Source of the DNA: JAVVXB01 sp036651815
GTDB lineage: Bacteria > Bacillota > Clostridia > Christensenellales > CAG-138
Assembly: GCA_036651815.1 (NCBI GenBank)
Contig: JAVVXB010000001.1
Span: 1-64,000 of the forward strand
Direction: 5' to 3'
Length of the DNA: 64,000 nucleotides
The notes under the pieces are model-generated. The model had not been told where the DNA came from. It saw only the letters and a program-made list of their open reading frames with translations, and ran no database searches. Position 1 is the first letter of the stretch. Each line of letters begins with the position of its first letter. The translations under genes and the position numbers were made by a program. Below, piece by piece: positions 8,010 to 17,900 of this stretch.

Positions 8010-9185
8010 ATGGATGTAATCAGAACCGAAACCCACAACAGTTGCGCATCAGAATTCGAACCGATCCATGTTGCGCAAGTGACCGGTATCATGAACAGCG
8101 GCGGCGTGGAAGCTGTTGTAATGAACTATTACCGTGCAATCGACAGGACAAAGGTGCAATTTGACTTCTTTGTGGATGAGACCTGCTCGTTTCCTCAACG
8201 TAAAGAGATTGAAAAACTGGGTGGCCGATATTATCTTGTTCCGTCTTATAGTCATCCCATTGCCTACATCCGCGTATTGAAAGAACGATTCCGCGAAAAT
8301 CGATATCAGATTGTCCATTCACATATCAACACGATGAATGTGTTTCCCCTGTTTGCCGCTTGGCTTGCAGGCATTCCTGTGCGCATATGCCATAATCACA
8401 GCACCGGAAATTGGGGAGAAGGCAAGAAAACGCTGCTGAAATACCTGCTGCGTCCATTTGCTAACATATTTGCCACGGACTGCTTTGCGTGCAGCGAACT
8501 CGCCGGACGATGGATGTTCGGAAATCGACGCTTTGACGCGGGTCAGGTACGCATCGTGCCCAACGCAATTGATGCGAAAGGATATGTGTTTAATCCGGCT
8601 GCCCGAGCAACGCTTCGCAGAGAATTGGGAATCGATGAGGATACATTTGTTGTTGGACATGTTGGGCGATTTACCTACGCAAAAAATCACAACCTTTTAA
8701 TCGACATCTTCCGTGCACTGCAGCAGGAACGGCCCAATTCAACCCTACTACTGATCGGCGAAGGTGAACTTGAGGAATCGGTTCGCGGCAAGGTGAAAGC
8801 GTTTGGTTTAACGGATTGCATCCGATTTTTAGGTGTACGAAATGATGTTAGCAAGCTCTATTCAGCTATGGACGTGTTCTGCCTACCCAGCTTTTACGAA
8901 GGCCTTCCGGTGGTTTTGGTGGAGGCGCAGGTCAACGGACTGCCGTGCGTGGTATCGGATCTGGTGACGGAGGAGGCGACAAGACACGATGGCATCCGAA
9001 CAAGATCGGTTGCGGCTCCCGTCCAATCATGGTTGAATGCGCTAACCTCGTCTGCACGCAGTACCAATGAATCCTGTTTACCCGATAAGCTGGATATTAC
9101 GATACAAGCGTTGCAGCTGCAGCAACTTTATTTAGAAAAGTCAACTGATTTGCATCTTAATAAACGAAGGTATTCGCAAGGATGA
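8010..9185 (+). CDS. Glycosyltransferase, GT4-type (GT-B fold)
   Basis: The 391-residue product has two Rossmann-like halves. The N-terminal acceptor half contains the loop MNSGGVEAVVMNYYRAI, typical of EpsF/CapM-like enzymes, and HSHINTMNVFPL. The C-terminal donor half contains VGHVGRFTYAKNHNLLI, LLLIGEGEL and the nucleotide-sugar motif FYEGLPVVLVEAQVNGLP (E-x7-E). It should transfer a sugar from a nucleotide donor onto a growing surface glycan at the inner membrane face. The last 60 residues are low-similarity and Ser/Thr-rich. No good ribosome site precedes the start, so the exact N-terminus is uncertain. It heads a cluster of three glycosyltransferases. Confidence 0.88.
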   Translation: MDVIRTETHNSCASEFEPIHVAQVTGIMNSGGVEAVVMNYYRAIDRTKVQFDFFVDETCSFPQRKEIEKLGGRYYLVPSYSHPIAYIRVLKERFRENRYQIVHSHINTMNVFPLFAAWLAGIPVRICHNHSTGNWGEGKKTLLKYLLRPFANIFATDCFACSELAGRWMFGNRRFDAGQVRIVPNAIDAKGYVFNPAARATLRRELGIDEDTFVVGHVGRFTYAKNHNLLIDIFRALQQERPNSTLLLIGEGELEESVRGKVKAFGLTDCIRFLGVRNDVSKLYSAMDVFCLPSFYEGLPVVLVEAQVNGLPCVVSDLVTEEATRHDGIRTRSVAAPVQSWLNALTSSARSTNESCLPDKLDITIQALQLQQLYLEKSTDLHLNKRRYSQG

Positions 9186-9227
9186 TCCTGTAGAAACTGT
9201 GGGCAGTGAAGATCGGATGTGGGAGAA

Positions 9228-9249
9228 CACCGTTAAAAACATGCCCTAG
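9228..9249 (+). repeat. Solo right end of the dispersed element family
   Basis: ACACCGTTAAAAACATGCCC ending in TAG resembles the right end of the 150-170 bp elements described elsewhere in this window (consensus core AAAACATGCCCTA). No matching left end was found nearby, so this is an isolated end or a chance match. Confidence 0.3.
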
Positions 9250-9476
9250 AAAGACACGGTGGATACATTGATGAGCCTGAAGATGCCAAAGGCGCTGGCG
9301 ATAGCATCATCTTCGTGCGAGAGAGAAAGAACTTGATTGCAGACAGATGATTAGGATGCATAGAACGTGTGCTTATTTTTGGTTGGGTGCGTTTCCAAAG
9401 CTCGGAGCGATCCATATTGGTTCATATCGAGGGAAATGAATCGCTGAAACCAAGACTGAATGAGATAGAGGGCCTT

Positions 9477-10673
9477 ATGGAAAATTTAGAGAAGCGTTAT
9501 GTGATTTTGATTGGGGAGATGAAAATGCCCGATCAAAATGCCGCCGCGCAGAGAACGGTCGCGTTGTGCCATTCACTCATCGATATTGGGAAAACACCAG
9601 TGGTCATTGGGCTTAAGGACGGAGATTACTGCAGTGATAAAATCATGGAGAATCATGAGACTTTTTCATATGCGGATTCATACTATGTAAAAAACCCCGT
9701 GACGATTATTGAACGAATAAAACGAACGATCAACGTTTCAAAATTTATTGAAATCATTGATTTATACGGCACTGAAAACATCAGTGCTGTCATTGCTCAA
9801 GAACACGAGTCCGTCTCGCTGCTTCGCCTTATAACCTATTGTAAAAAGAAAAAAATTCGTCTCATTGTCGATACCTTCGAATGGTATGAGAAATCCAAAC
9901 TGAAATTCCCGATCGGCATGTTTAAGGATATCGACACCTGTCTGCGCATGCGGTGGCTTTATCCGCACATTCGCTATATGATTTGCATCAGCGGATATCT
10001 GTACAAACACTATGTTGCTGGAAAGGCCTGCATTACGAGAATTCCCGGAACAATCGTTCGTAATGACACTGCCTATCAAAGCGCTTGCAGATCCTATGAG
10101 AAGAATGCAGTTGCAACGTTTGTTTACGCTGGATATCCAGGAGAGACCTGTCAGAAGGATAAACTGGATTGGGTTATTCGGTGCATATGCGAACTAAACG
10201 ATGAGGGGAAAAGGTGCAGACTCCGGCTGATTGGTGACAGACTGAAAGAAACAATGGAGTCCTATATCCCCGATCTTGTTGATTACCGATATTATAAGGA
10301 CGCGGTGCAATACCTTGGAGAATTGCCGCATAAGGTTTGCCTTGAGGTAATCGGTAAGGCCGATTTTTCGATTATTGCAAGAGAAAACAAAAGATTGACG
10401 CAGGCTGGATTCCCGACAAAATTGAGTGAAAGTCTTGGGTGCGGTACGCCGGTTATTATCACGCCAGCAGGCGACATGCCTGACTATATTACAGATGGCA
10501 TCAATGGGATCGTAGCGGATTTCTGCGACGATTCAAGCTTGAAGACTGCAATACGGAGAGCAATTCATTGGTTTGATACGGCGGATATGAAAACAATTCA
10601 TAGATTATCGGCTGAGAACAATCCTTTGGTTTCGGATTGTTTTAATGATAATATGCAGGAGATTCTAAGCTAG
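9477..10673 (+). CDS. Glycosyltransferase (GT4-like)
   Basis: A start at 9477 gives 398 residues (MENLEKRYVILIGEM); an in-frame start at 9369 would add 36 residues with no ribosome site, so the shorter form is preferred. The C-terminal half has the GT-B donor pattern: CRLRLIGDRL, YLGELPHKVCLEVIGKADFS and FPTKLSESLGCGTPVIITPAGDMPDY, where the Glu before SLGCGTPVI is the expected donor-binding residue. The N-terminal half is divergent. It is probably a surface-polysaccharide glycosyltransferase; the gene downstream starts 9 bp after its stop, so the two are co-expressed. Confidence 0.78.
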   Translation: MENLEKRYVILIGEMKMPDQNAAAQRTVALCHSLIDIGKTPVVIGLKDGDYCSDKIMENHETFSYADSYYVKNPVTIIERIKRTINVSKFIEIIDLYGTENISAVIAQEHESVSLLRLITYCKKKKIRLIVDTFEWYEKSKLKFPIGMFKDIDTCLRMRWLYPHIRYMICISGYLYKHYVAGKACITRIPGTIVRNDTAYQSACRSYEKNAVATFVYAGYPGETCQKDKLDWVIRCICELNDEGKRCRLRLIGDRLKETMESYIPDLVDYRYYKDAVQYLGELPHKVCLEVIGKADFSIIARENKRLTQAGFPTKLSESLGCGTPVIITPAGDMPDYITDGINGIVADFCDDSSLKTAIRRAIHWFDTADMKTIHRLSAENNPLVSDCFNDNMQEILS

Positions 10674-10682
10674 GAGAATAGA

Positions 10683-11906
10683 ATGAAAATATTGCAGATC
10701 AATACTGTCTACAAAAACGGTAGTACTGGTAGGATGGTCTATCAATTACGCGAAAAACAGCTGTCAGAAGGAATGGATGCGTATGTTCTGTACGGAAAAG
10801 GAAAGCCAAGCACGGATCCTAACGTATATAGAATCAACAATCCATTGGGGTTCTATCTGCATAAATACATGTCGCATGCCTTTGGATATGAGGCTTTTTA
10901 TTCGATTTATCAGACAAAGAAAGCAATCAAGCTTATCAATGATATTAAGCCAGATCTAATACATCTGCACAATCTTCATGAATATTATATTAACATCAAA
11001 ATTCTGATCAAATATATCAACAGTAAAAACATACCAGTTGTTTGGACATTTCATGATTGCTGGCCATTCACTGGACACTGTGCGCATTTTTCGAGTGTGA
11101 ACTGCATGAAATGGCAACATGAGTGTCATCACTGCCCACTAATTCCTGAGTATCCGCGGTCAAGTGCGGATGTATCAAGAAAAGCATATCACAAGAAAAA
11201 AGAACTCTTTTGTTCGCTGAACAAGCTTAGGGTTGTGACCGTATCGCATTGGCTCGAGGGATTGGTGCGGCAGTCGTTTTTTATGAACAAAAGCATCATG
11301 ACCATCTGCAACTATGTTGATACGAACAAATTTTTTCCAGCAGTGACGCGCGAAGAAACAAAAAAGAAGTATGCAATTGAGCACAAATTTGTTGTACTGG
11401 GCGTAGCGAGCGGCTGGTCAAAGAAGAAGGGGTTCTCAGATTTTGTCGCTTTATCAAAATATCTTCAAGAAGATGAAGTGATTTTTATTGTCGGTACTGC
11501 CCCCATCAAGCAGTTGCCCTCAAATATGATCAACATTCAAGCAACAACGGACTTGACCGAATTAGTGCAGATATACCAGATGGCCGATGTGTTTTTCAAC
11601 CCATCCCGGCAAGAAACATTTGGTCTAACGACGATAGAAGCGATGGCTTGTGGTACGCCGGCGATCGTCTACAATACAACCGCATGTCCAGAGGTGATTG
11701 GTTATGATGATAATCAGAATGCGCCTGGTTGCTGTGTGGGTCTGCAGGATATTGATTCGGTTTATCAGAGCATAAAAAGTATTCGAGGAGACAGCAACCG
11801 ATATCGAGAGAATGCGAGAAATCGAGTAATGTCTGAGTTCCAGATGTCAAAGCAAATCACGAAATACATTGATACCTATAGAGAATTATTAAACGAGGAA
11901 TCGTGA
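10683..11906 (+). CDS. Glycosyltransferase, WcaC/GT4-like
   Basis: The 407-residue product starts 9 bp after the previous gene behind AGGAGAAT. It begins MKILQINTVYKNGSTGRMVY, the usual opening of colanic-acid/capsule glycosyltransferases with the GSTGR donor/acceptor loop. IHLHNLHEYYIN and WTFHDCWPFTGHC follow, with a Cys-rich insert (C-x-H, CMKWQHECHHC) common in this subgroup. The donor half has GVASGWSKKKGFSDF, FFNPSRQETFGLTTIEAMACG and GTPAIVYNTTACPEV. It should add a sugar to a surface glycan precursor. A repeat element begins 65 bp after the stop. Confidence 0.88.
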   Translation: MKILQINTVYKNGSTGRMVYQLREKQLSEGMDAYVLYGKGKPSTDPNVYRINNPLGFYLHKYMSHAFGYEAFYSIYQTKKAIKLINDIKPDLIHLHNLHEYYINIKILIKYINSKNIPVVWTFHDCWPFTGHCAHFSSVNCMKWQHECHHCPLIPEYPRSSADVSRKAYHKKKELFCSLNKLRVVTVSHWLEGLVRQSFFMNKSIMTICNYVDTNKFFPAVTREETKKKYAIEHKFVVLGVASGWSKKKGFSDFVALSKYLQEDEVIFIVGTAPIKQLPSNMINIQATTDLTELVQIYQMADVFFNPSRQETFGLTTIEAMACGTPAIVYNTTACPEVIGYDDNQNAPGCCVGLQDIDSVYQSIKSIRGDSNRYRENARNRVMSEFQMSKQITKYIDTYRELLNEES

Positions 11907-11970
11907 AGTGCATATGTTTTAAATGAACAAGGTTCCAATCATTTTAATAGTGGCAGCCTGTGTCATGATG

Positions 11971-12135
11971 TATGGGATGCGTTTCAAAATTGTCCGCAAA
12001 GCGTTTTCGGTAACGGTTCAGCCGGGTTGGGTGCATAATCATAAAATCTACCTTCGATCAATCTGCGGATTCGCCGCTTGAGTTAATGAAAGAATCAACG
12101 CAAAGCCGCAATCTCTTCCTTTAGAACATGCCCTC
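11971..12135 (+). repeat. Dispersed intergenic element, copy 1 (about 165 bp)
   Basis: The left end GGGATGCGTTTCAAAATTGT followed by GCGTTTTCGG, and the right part GGATTCGCCGCTTGAGTT through TTCCTTTAGAACATGCCCT, match corresponding parts of copies at 27642, 34874, 38623 and 45824. The right end, reverse-complemented, resembles the left end, as terminal inverted repeats would. No protein is encoded. It looks like a miniature inverted-repeat element. Confidence 0.6.
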
Positions 12136-12382
12136 ATATTGATTGGCAGGCGTCAGACGTACTCTTATCCAACCATGAGGAATGGCTTGCTTCGAGAGTG
12201 TTTCCGAACAGTAGAGGGGGAATAGGGCTTATGATACTTATCCCAACAGCAAGACGGAGTCGGATGACACAAGCCATCATAGCGTCGAAATTCATCCGTA
12301 GATGAATGGTTGTGTCACCTGATGGAATCTGAAAGGATGATATGATATGATGGATAAAACTCAAGCGAGGAAGGGTGCTACC
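12136..12382. other. Remaining intergenic region before the DUF4349 gene
   Basis: No gene, tRNA or convincing promoter was recognised. An in-frame ATG at 12347 exists, but the better ribosome site belongs to the ATG at 12383. Confidence 0.3.
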
Positions 12383-13402
12383 ATGAAAAACGTGCAACAG
12401 CGAGATGAAATCAGCGCAAAAAGGCGAATGATTCATAAAAGAACGGCTGTGATAATGGCTGCCATACTGCTGCTGATTGCCCTTAATACCGGCTGCGCTG
12501 CCAGATTTCAAACGCAGCAGTCCGCTGCGGATGCCGCAACCTCCGAAGCTGCGAACGAAAGCAGCTCTTCCATGCCAGAATTTGCGCGTGAGGAAGAAAT
12601 GCCAATGGCGGTGCCCTTGGAAACCGGCGTAGGCGAACTGGAGACGGTGCGGGTCTTTGATACCAGCCGAAAGCTAATTTATACTGCGAATTTCGTGATG
12701 GAAACCTATTATTTTGAGACCTCGTATAACAGCATCGTTGATGCGGTGAACGCTGCCCGGGGATATATTGGCAACGAGAATACGGAGGGTACCAAGCCTG
12801 AGAAATACGGGGATGCCGGCCGCGTGGCCAACATGCAGGTACGCGTACCCATCACGGAATACGATACGTTTATCAGAAAGATTGCAGGCTACGGAAAAAT
12901 TTCCAGAAAATCTCAAAACACGCAGGATATCTCCGCAGAATATTTCGATACTGATGCGCGCATTTCGATGCTCGAAAAGCGATATGAACGGTTGAAACAA
13001 CACCTCGATAACACGACAAAGATGGCAGACATCATTGAGCTGGAGAAGGATATGAGCGAGATTCTGTATCAACTTGATTCCTACAAGGGGCAAAAGCGTG
13101 TTTACGATGATCTCGTGACCTATTCCACTGTGAATATTGAGCTGTATGAAAAGGTCGCGTCCAATGAAATCCCAGTTTCCGATCTGACGTTTGGCGCACG
13201 CGTCAGTCGCGGCTGGAACGATGTCACCAAATGGCTGAGCACGTTCTTTACAGGACTCGCGATCATACTTCTGGCAGGATCGCCCGTAATTTTGCTGGTT
13301 GCAGGCATTGCGTTGGCAATTGTACTGCCCATAAGAATCTCCCGCAAGAAAAAGCAGGCGAAGGCAGATGCGGCAGCAAAGCAAGCGCCAACCCTCAAAT
13401 AA
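12383..13402 (+). CDS. DUF4349 lipoprotein with C-terminal membrane helix
   Basis: ATG at 12383 lies 7 bases after AGGAAGG and is preferred to the ATG at 12347. The 339-residue product has a basic N-terminus, a hydrophobic signal (about residues 22-34) and a Cys in ALNTGCAAR, a poor lipobox. A Ser/Glu/Ala-rich linker follows, then the DUF4349 core (about 85-265): RKLIYTANFVMET, the repeated GYIGNENT/MQVRVPITEYD pattern, a long coiled coil (YFDTDARISMLEKRYERLKQ) and TYSTVNIELYE. A transmembrane helix (about 291-318) and a basic tail end the protein. DUF4349 proteins are envelope proteins of unknown role. A GC-rich hairpin at 13450-13475 follows without a T run. Confidence 0.85.
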   Translation: MKNVQQRDEISAKRRMIHKRTAVIMAAILLLIALNTGCAARFQTQQSAADAATSEAANESSSSMPEFAREEEMPMAVPLETGVGELETVRVFDTSRKLIYTANFVMETYYFETSYNSIVDAVNAARGYIGNENTEGTKPEKYGDAGRVANMQVRVPITEYDTFIRKIAGYGKISRKSQNTQDISAEYFDTDARISMLEKRYERLKQHLDNTTKMADIIELEKDMSEILYQLDSYKGQKRVYDDLVTYSTVNIELYEKVASNEIPVSDLTFGARVSRGWNDVTKWLSTFFTGLAIILLAGSPVILLVAGIALAIVLPIRISRKKKQAKADAAAKQAPTLK

Positions 13403-13579
13403 GGCAAGCGCTTCGTTGATTGAATGCGAAAGAGAAGTTGGACGCAACACCCCGTAAGGGCTTCCTTGTGCGGGGGGGGCTGGATTGGCCATCCACTAAA
13501 AACGATAAGAATGAGACTGATAAATGACAAGGAACATAGGATAGCCATCCAAAATCCGGGGTTAAGGTGGTATACTGCC

Positions 13580-13763
13580 TCGGAATCGGAATCGGAATCG
13601 GAATCGGAATCGGAATCGGAANNNNNNNNNNNNNNNNNNNNNNNNNNNNNNNNNNNNNNNNNNNNNNNNNNNNNNNNNNNNNNNNNNNNNNNNNNNNNNN
13701 NNNNNNNNNNNNNNNNNNNNNTCGGAATCGGAATCGGAATCGGAATCGGAATCGGAATCGGAA
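13580..13763. repeat. Hexanucleotide tandem repeat (TCGGAA)n interrupted by a gap
   Basis: Seven perfect TCGGAA units (13580-13621) lead into 100 N and seven more (13722-13763) follow. The true copy number is unknown and at least 14. It lies between the convergence-free genes for DUF4349 and CorA and is not inside a credible reading frame. Confidence 0.95.
13622..13721. other. Assembly gap (100 N)
   Basis: Exactly 100 N flanked on both sides by the same hexamer repeat. A round placeholder size means the real length is unknown. Confidence 0.98.
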
Positions 13764-13873
13764 CATGGTTCATGCGCCGATTGCATTGCCGCGAGGCTAG
13801 TTACATATAAATAGCATCTGCCGAATGCGGATGGTTACCAAATGATAAAATGAAGTCAGGAGCGATTGATCCA

Positions 13874-14704
13874 ATGAAAAAAGTCCTATATGCAGCGCAT
13901 CTGCATGAGATGGCAGAGTACATGGAAGCAGAAGTATTCGAGTATCTCAGGGATGGGCAGATTGAGACTTTTGAAAGTTTTGCACATTTTGATGTGATTG
14001 CGTTTGACTGGTATGACGTTTGGAATCCGGATGAGGAGACACCATCTCAGATTATGATCTATTTCGATCGGGAGGATCTTTTCTTTATCTGTGAGGAGAA
14101 ACGTGCATACGAAAAAGTGCAATCCCTAATGAAAGCGTGCGGTTCCAACGAGCGCGCACTGTATGAATTCTTTCTCACTTTGATTAAAGGAGATCTGAGA
14201 TTTATCGAACAGATGGAGGATAAAATCACATCGATCGAGGATGCGCTGCTGGTCACCATGCAGCAGAACGTGGCCGCTGAGATTATGGGGATTCGCAGCG
14301 AAGTGCTGCGGCTCAAGAAATATTACGAACAGTTGGATTCGATTTTTGAGGAGATGGTGAACAACGATAACGACTTGTTTTCGAAAGACAGCATGCGTAT
14401 GTTTGCAAATTTGCAGCACCGCATCAACCGGCTGCTAAAGGGCGTGCTGACACTGCGGGATTATGCGACGCAGGTGCGCGAGGCTTATCAGGCCCAGATC
14501 GATATTGCCCAGAATAATCTAATGAAGGTTTTTACAGTGATTACCTCCATTTTTTTACCGTTGACATTGATTGTGGGCTGGTACGGCATGAATTTCAATA
14601 TACCGGAGTTCGGCTGGCGGTATGGCTACAGCATGGTCATTGTACTAAGTTGCGTCATCTGTGCTGCGTGTGTGGTTCTCTTTAAGAAGAAGAAGTGGTT
14701 TTGA
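13874..14704 (+). CDS. CorA-family divalent metal ion transporter
   Basis: ATG at 13874 follows CAGGAGC at about 10 bases; an in-frame ATG at 13850 without a ribosome site would add 8 residues. The 276-residue product has the CorA plan: a cytoplasmic alpha/beta domain (about 1-95), long helices lining the funnel (about 100-210, including the RSEVLRLKKYYEQLDSIFEE coiled coil), then two C-terminal transmembrane helices. The first helix ends in the signature YGMNF and is followed by a short loop and a basic KKKKWF tail. It should form a pentameric Mg2+ (or Co2+/Ni2+) channel in the membrane. No Mg riboswitch was seen upstream, where the hexamer repeat and gap lie. Confidence 0.92.
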   Translation: MKKVLYAAHLHEMAEYMEAEVFEYLRDGQIETFESFAHFDVIAFDWYDVWNPDEETPSQIMIYFDREDLFFICEEKRAYEKVQSLMKACGSNERALYEFFLTLIKGDLRFIEQMEDKITSIEDALLVTMQQNVAAEIMGIRSEVLRLKKYYEQLDSIFEEMVNNDNDLFSKDSMRMFANLQHRINRLLKGVLTLRDYATQVREAYQAQIDIAQNNLMKVFTVITSIFLPLTLIVGWYGMNFNIPEFGWRYGYSMVIVLSCVICAACVVLFKKKKWF

Positions 14705-14941
14705 CGTCGTTGGATGGACACCATAATTATTAACGAACTGTAAACGAACATTCCATATATGGCATATGGCGATACTAGGATGCGCATATATGGGGATTCC
14801 CGCAAGAACAGTGTTTCCATACTGTTAAATATTCGTAAAGAAGCGGCTGGTTTTGTTTACTTCCAGTTATATGCATTGTATAATTTGCTCGACTAATGGT
14901 AGATTCATGCACGCAGGAACGGAAAGGATGTGTACGTATAT

Positions 14942-17900
14942 ATGAAACGCACAATCGCATTATTTTTATCAATGGTGTTTGTGTTTATGCTACTGCCGGT
15001 GAGTGCACTGGCAGCGCCAGTAGCACTCACGCTAAAAGGAGAAGGTCTGACGGCCACAGCCAATGGCGCCACGATTTCAAATACAAATGAGGTGGAGGAT
15101 GGAACGTCGATTACCGTGACGGCAGATAATTACGGTGGTACCCGTGAGGTAAGCGAATGGAAAATCAACGCCACTGTTACGACAGGGACGCCCACCAGCA
15201 TTACGTTTGTGATGGCTGGAGCGACAACTGTGCAGCCAACATTTAAATCAAAGCTGACGGTGGGTGACGGTTGTTCATACGCCATCAATGGAATTGCACA
15301 GGCAAATGGTACGTTTGTGACGGAGGGGACGGGAGTAACCGTTACGATTGGCTTACCGCCTACGGGCGGTACGTTTTCCAAATGGAGTGGCGGTAATGTT
15401 GATCTAAAGACTGGCGCGTTTACGATGCCGGGCAAAGCGGCCACGTTGACGCCATTATATACATTTGGTCTTACTGCTGTGGACACACTATTTTTCTCGG
15501 ATGCTGGCGCGACAACGGCAATCACCACCGCTGAACAAGGCGCAACCGTATATGTTAAGGCAGATCCGTCAGTGACTAATTTTTCACGCTTTGAGAGCGC
15601 GGATGTGACGCTGAGCGCACCGGATGCCAATAATATTGCGTCGTTCATCATGCCTACAAAAGGCATCACAGTCAAGGCACTTTCTAAAAACACAGTGACC
15701 TTTACCGATGAACCCTGCACGGTTTCCGTGGACGGAACGGACATTGCATCCCCAACGCTTGTGGAGCAGGGGAAATCGGTTGTCGTGACGGCGAAAGCGC
15801 TTGCTGCCGCCGAGCAGAAGAAAGTGATTTCCTGGACGCTGACGGGTGCATCCCAAGCGGATATAGACGCGGCTGCGAAAACGACCAATCCGACGTTTAC
15901 CATGACGGATCAGGCTGCGACGCTGAAAGCTACCTATGGCTGGCCGGTTGCGGTGAATAACGGACAAACGACAACCACTGAGTTTTATATTCCCGGTGCG
16001 ACGGTTGCTCTTTCCGCACCCGCTACGTTGAATGGGAAAAAGTTCAATACATGGAAGGTCGATCCTGTTGGCGCAGGAACCGTTGCTATGCCAACTTCCC
16101 CGACAACAACTTTCACCAGCGCCACACCCGGTGCTGGCGTGACCATAACCGCTAGTTATGATCCACAGTATCCGGTGAAGGTTATTGGCGGAACAACGGA
16201 TAAAGCGGACGGATACTATACCAAGGGTGACTCGGCTAAATTAACCGCTGCGGTGATTGATACGGCCGGAATCGATAAACCGGTTTGGTTTGATAAATGG
16301 GAGATTGTTCAAGGTACCGGAAAACTTACGGCCGGCGACGAAAAGAAACCAAGCGGTGCAGTGTATACGGTTGCAGATGACGTAGCCGGCGCAATCATCA
16401 AGGCCCAGTATCTTTATCAGCTGACCGTCAACAATGGTCAGGCTTTTGAGGATGCAGGGAGAACAAAGTCAGCTACGCACTTTAAAGCAGGTCAAGGTGT
16501 ATATATATCGCCCACAGCTCCATTGCCCGGAAACAAACCGCTGAGCTATATTACGGGTTGGAGAGTTGTAAAAGGTTCCGGCAGGATCATCAACTATAAT
16601 AACAACGATAAAACGGCGATGTACGTAGCCGCAACCGATGAGAGCGGCGCAGTGATTGAGCCGATATATCTGGCATTTACGCTGACGGTCGTTAACGGCG
16701 TGATGGGCGAAACTACTACGCAAACGCTTTCTATTGGAGAAGGCACGAGCTTGATTGCGGCAGATCCAACAGGTGCCCGTTCGTTTAACGGGTGGCTATT
16801 CTCTGCAAGCGTCGATCATCAGGCGATTGATACGGACAATCCGCTGAAAATTTCATTCACGATGCCGATGCACAACGTGACTGCTACGGCTACCTATAAG
16901 CCGCTAGCAGCTCCCGACTACCAGTACAATGGCGCTTGGGTTGACCTCAAAAATACCGAGCATCTATATTTTGCGAAGCTGGAAACTTTCAAGGCCGATG
17001 CGTTGAAGGTAATCTTCCATAAGAACGCACAGGATAATCCTGGCATGTTGGTTGCTGTCAAGGATATCGCCGCTCAGGTTGTGGTTCATGGTACGAACAC
17101 CTCTGTGCAGAACAATGCTGGTGGATTGACACAGGTTGGTACCTTTGACCTGCTGATTACCTGCGTAGTGGACGGCAAAAAAATGGCGCCGACCATTCGA
17201 CTGGAGAACCGCGTGACGGTACTCGACAAACGCGCCGAATTTACCATGATCACCAAGAAGCCAAACATCAATACCTATTATTATGGCGAGATGATCAGCA
17301 AGGACGGTATCGAAGTTACCTTGAAGTATGTTGATAAGATTACCGGCGAGTATTTCTCAATGGGGACACTGGCAATGGATCAATATACACTCGTTCCTCA
17401 GATGGTTAAAAAGAGCGGCAGCATCTATGTGGATGAAAATGGAAAGACCGTCCAAACCAAAACGGATGCAAGCACCGGTTTGCAGTATGTGGAACTGGCG
17501 GTCAGCTATAAGGATCCCGAACAGGATAATAAGGAAATGAAATTCCTGGTTGCGGATGCCGCTTCCATCGTGAAGATTTGTTTTAAAGATCCAGCAACGA
17601 AGCTTGTTTTAAATGGTAGCACGACGTCTCCAATGGATCTTAACGCGGACAGCGCTGATGCCAATGTCAAATGGGAAATTAATCTTGGCGATGTTGCAAC
17701 CAGAAGGCTGAAAGCAACCGTAACGGGCGTAGCGGCAGGCGATGAAGCAAACGCCATCTATAGCTGGATCAGCAGCGATCCCACTGTTGTACGGTTGATT
17801 CCGACCAAGGATCCTCTTGCGTATGAACTGCTGCCTGTATCCTCTGGCGAAACGACCCTGACGGTTACTGCAAAAGGTGACGGCAGCGTCATTGCGACCA

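Noticed and set aside
13580..13763. CRISPR array
   Set aside because: The repeats are contiguous hexamers with no spacers and no cas genes are present.
14930..14941. GTG start at 14930 for the giant surface protein
   Set aside because: It is too close to the GGAAAGG ribosome site, and the signal peptide begins properly at the ATG at 14942.
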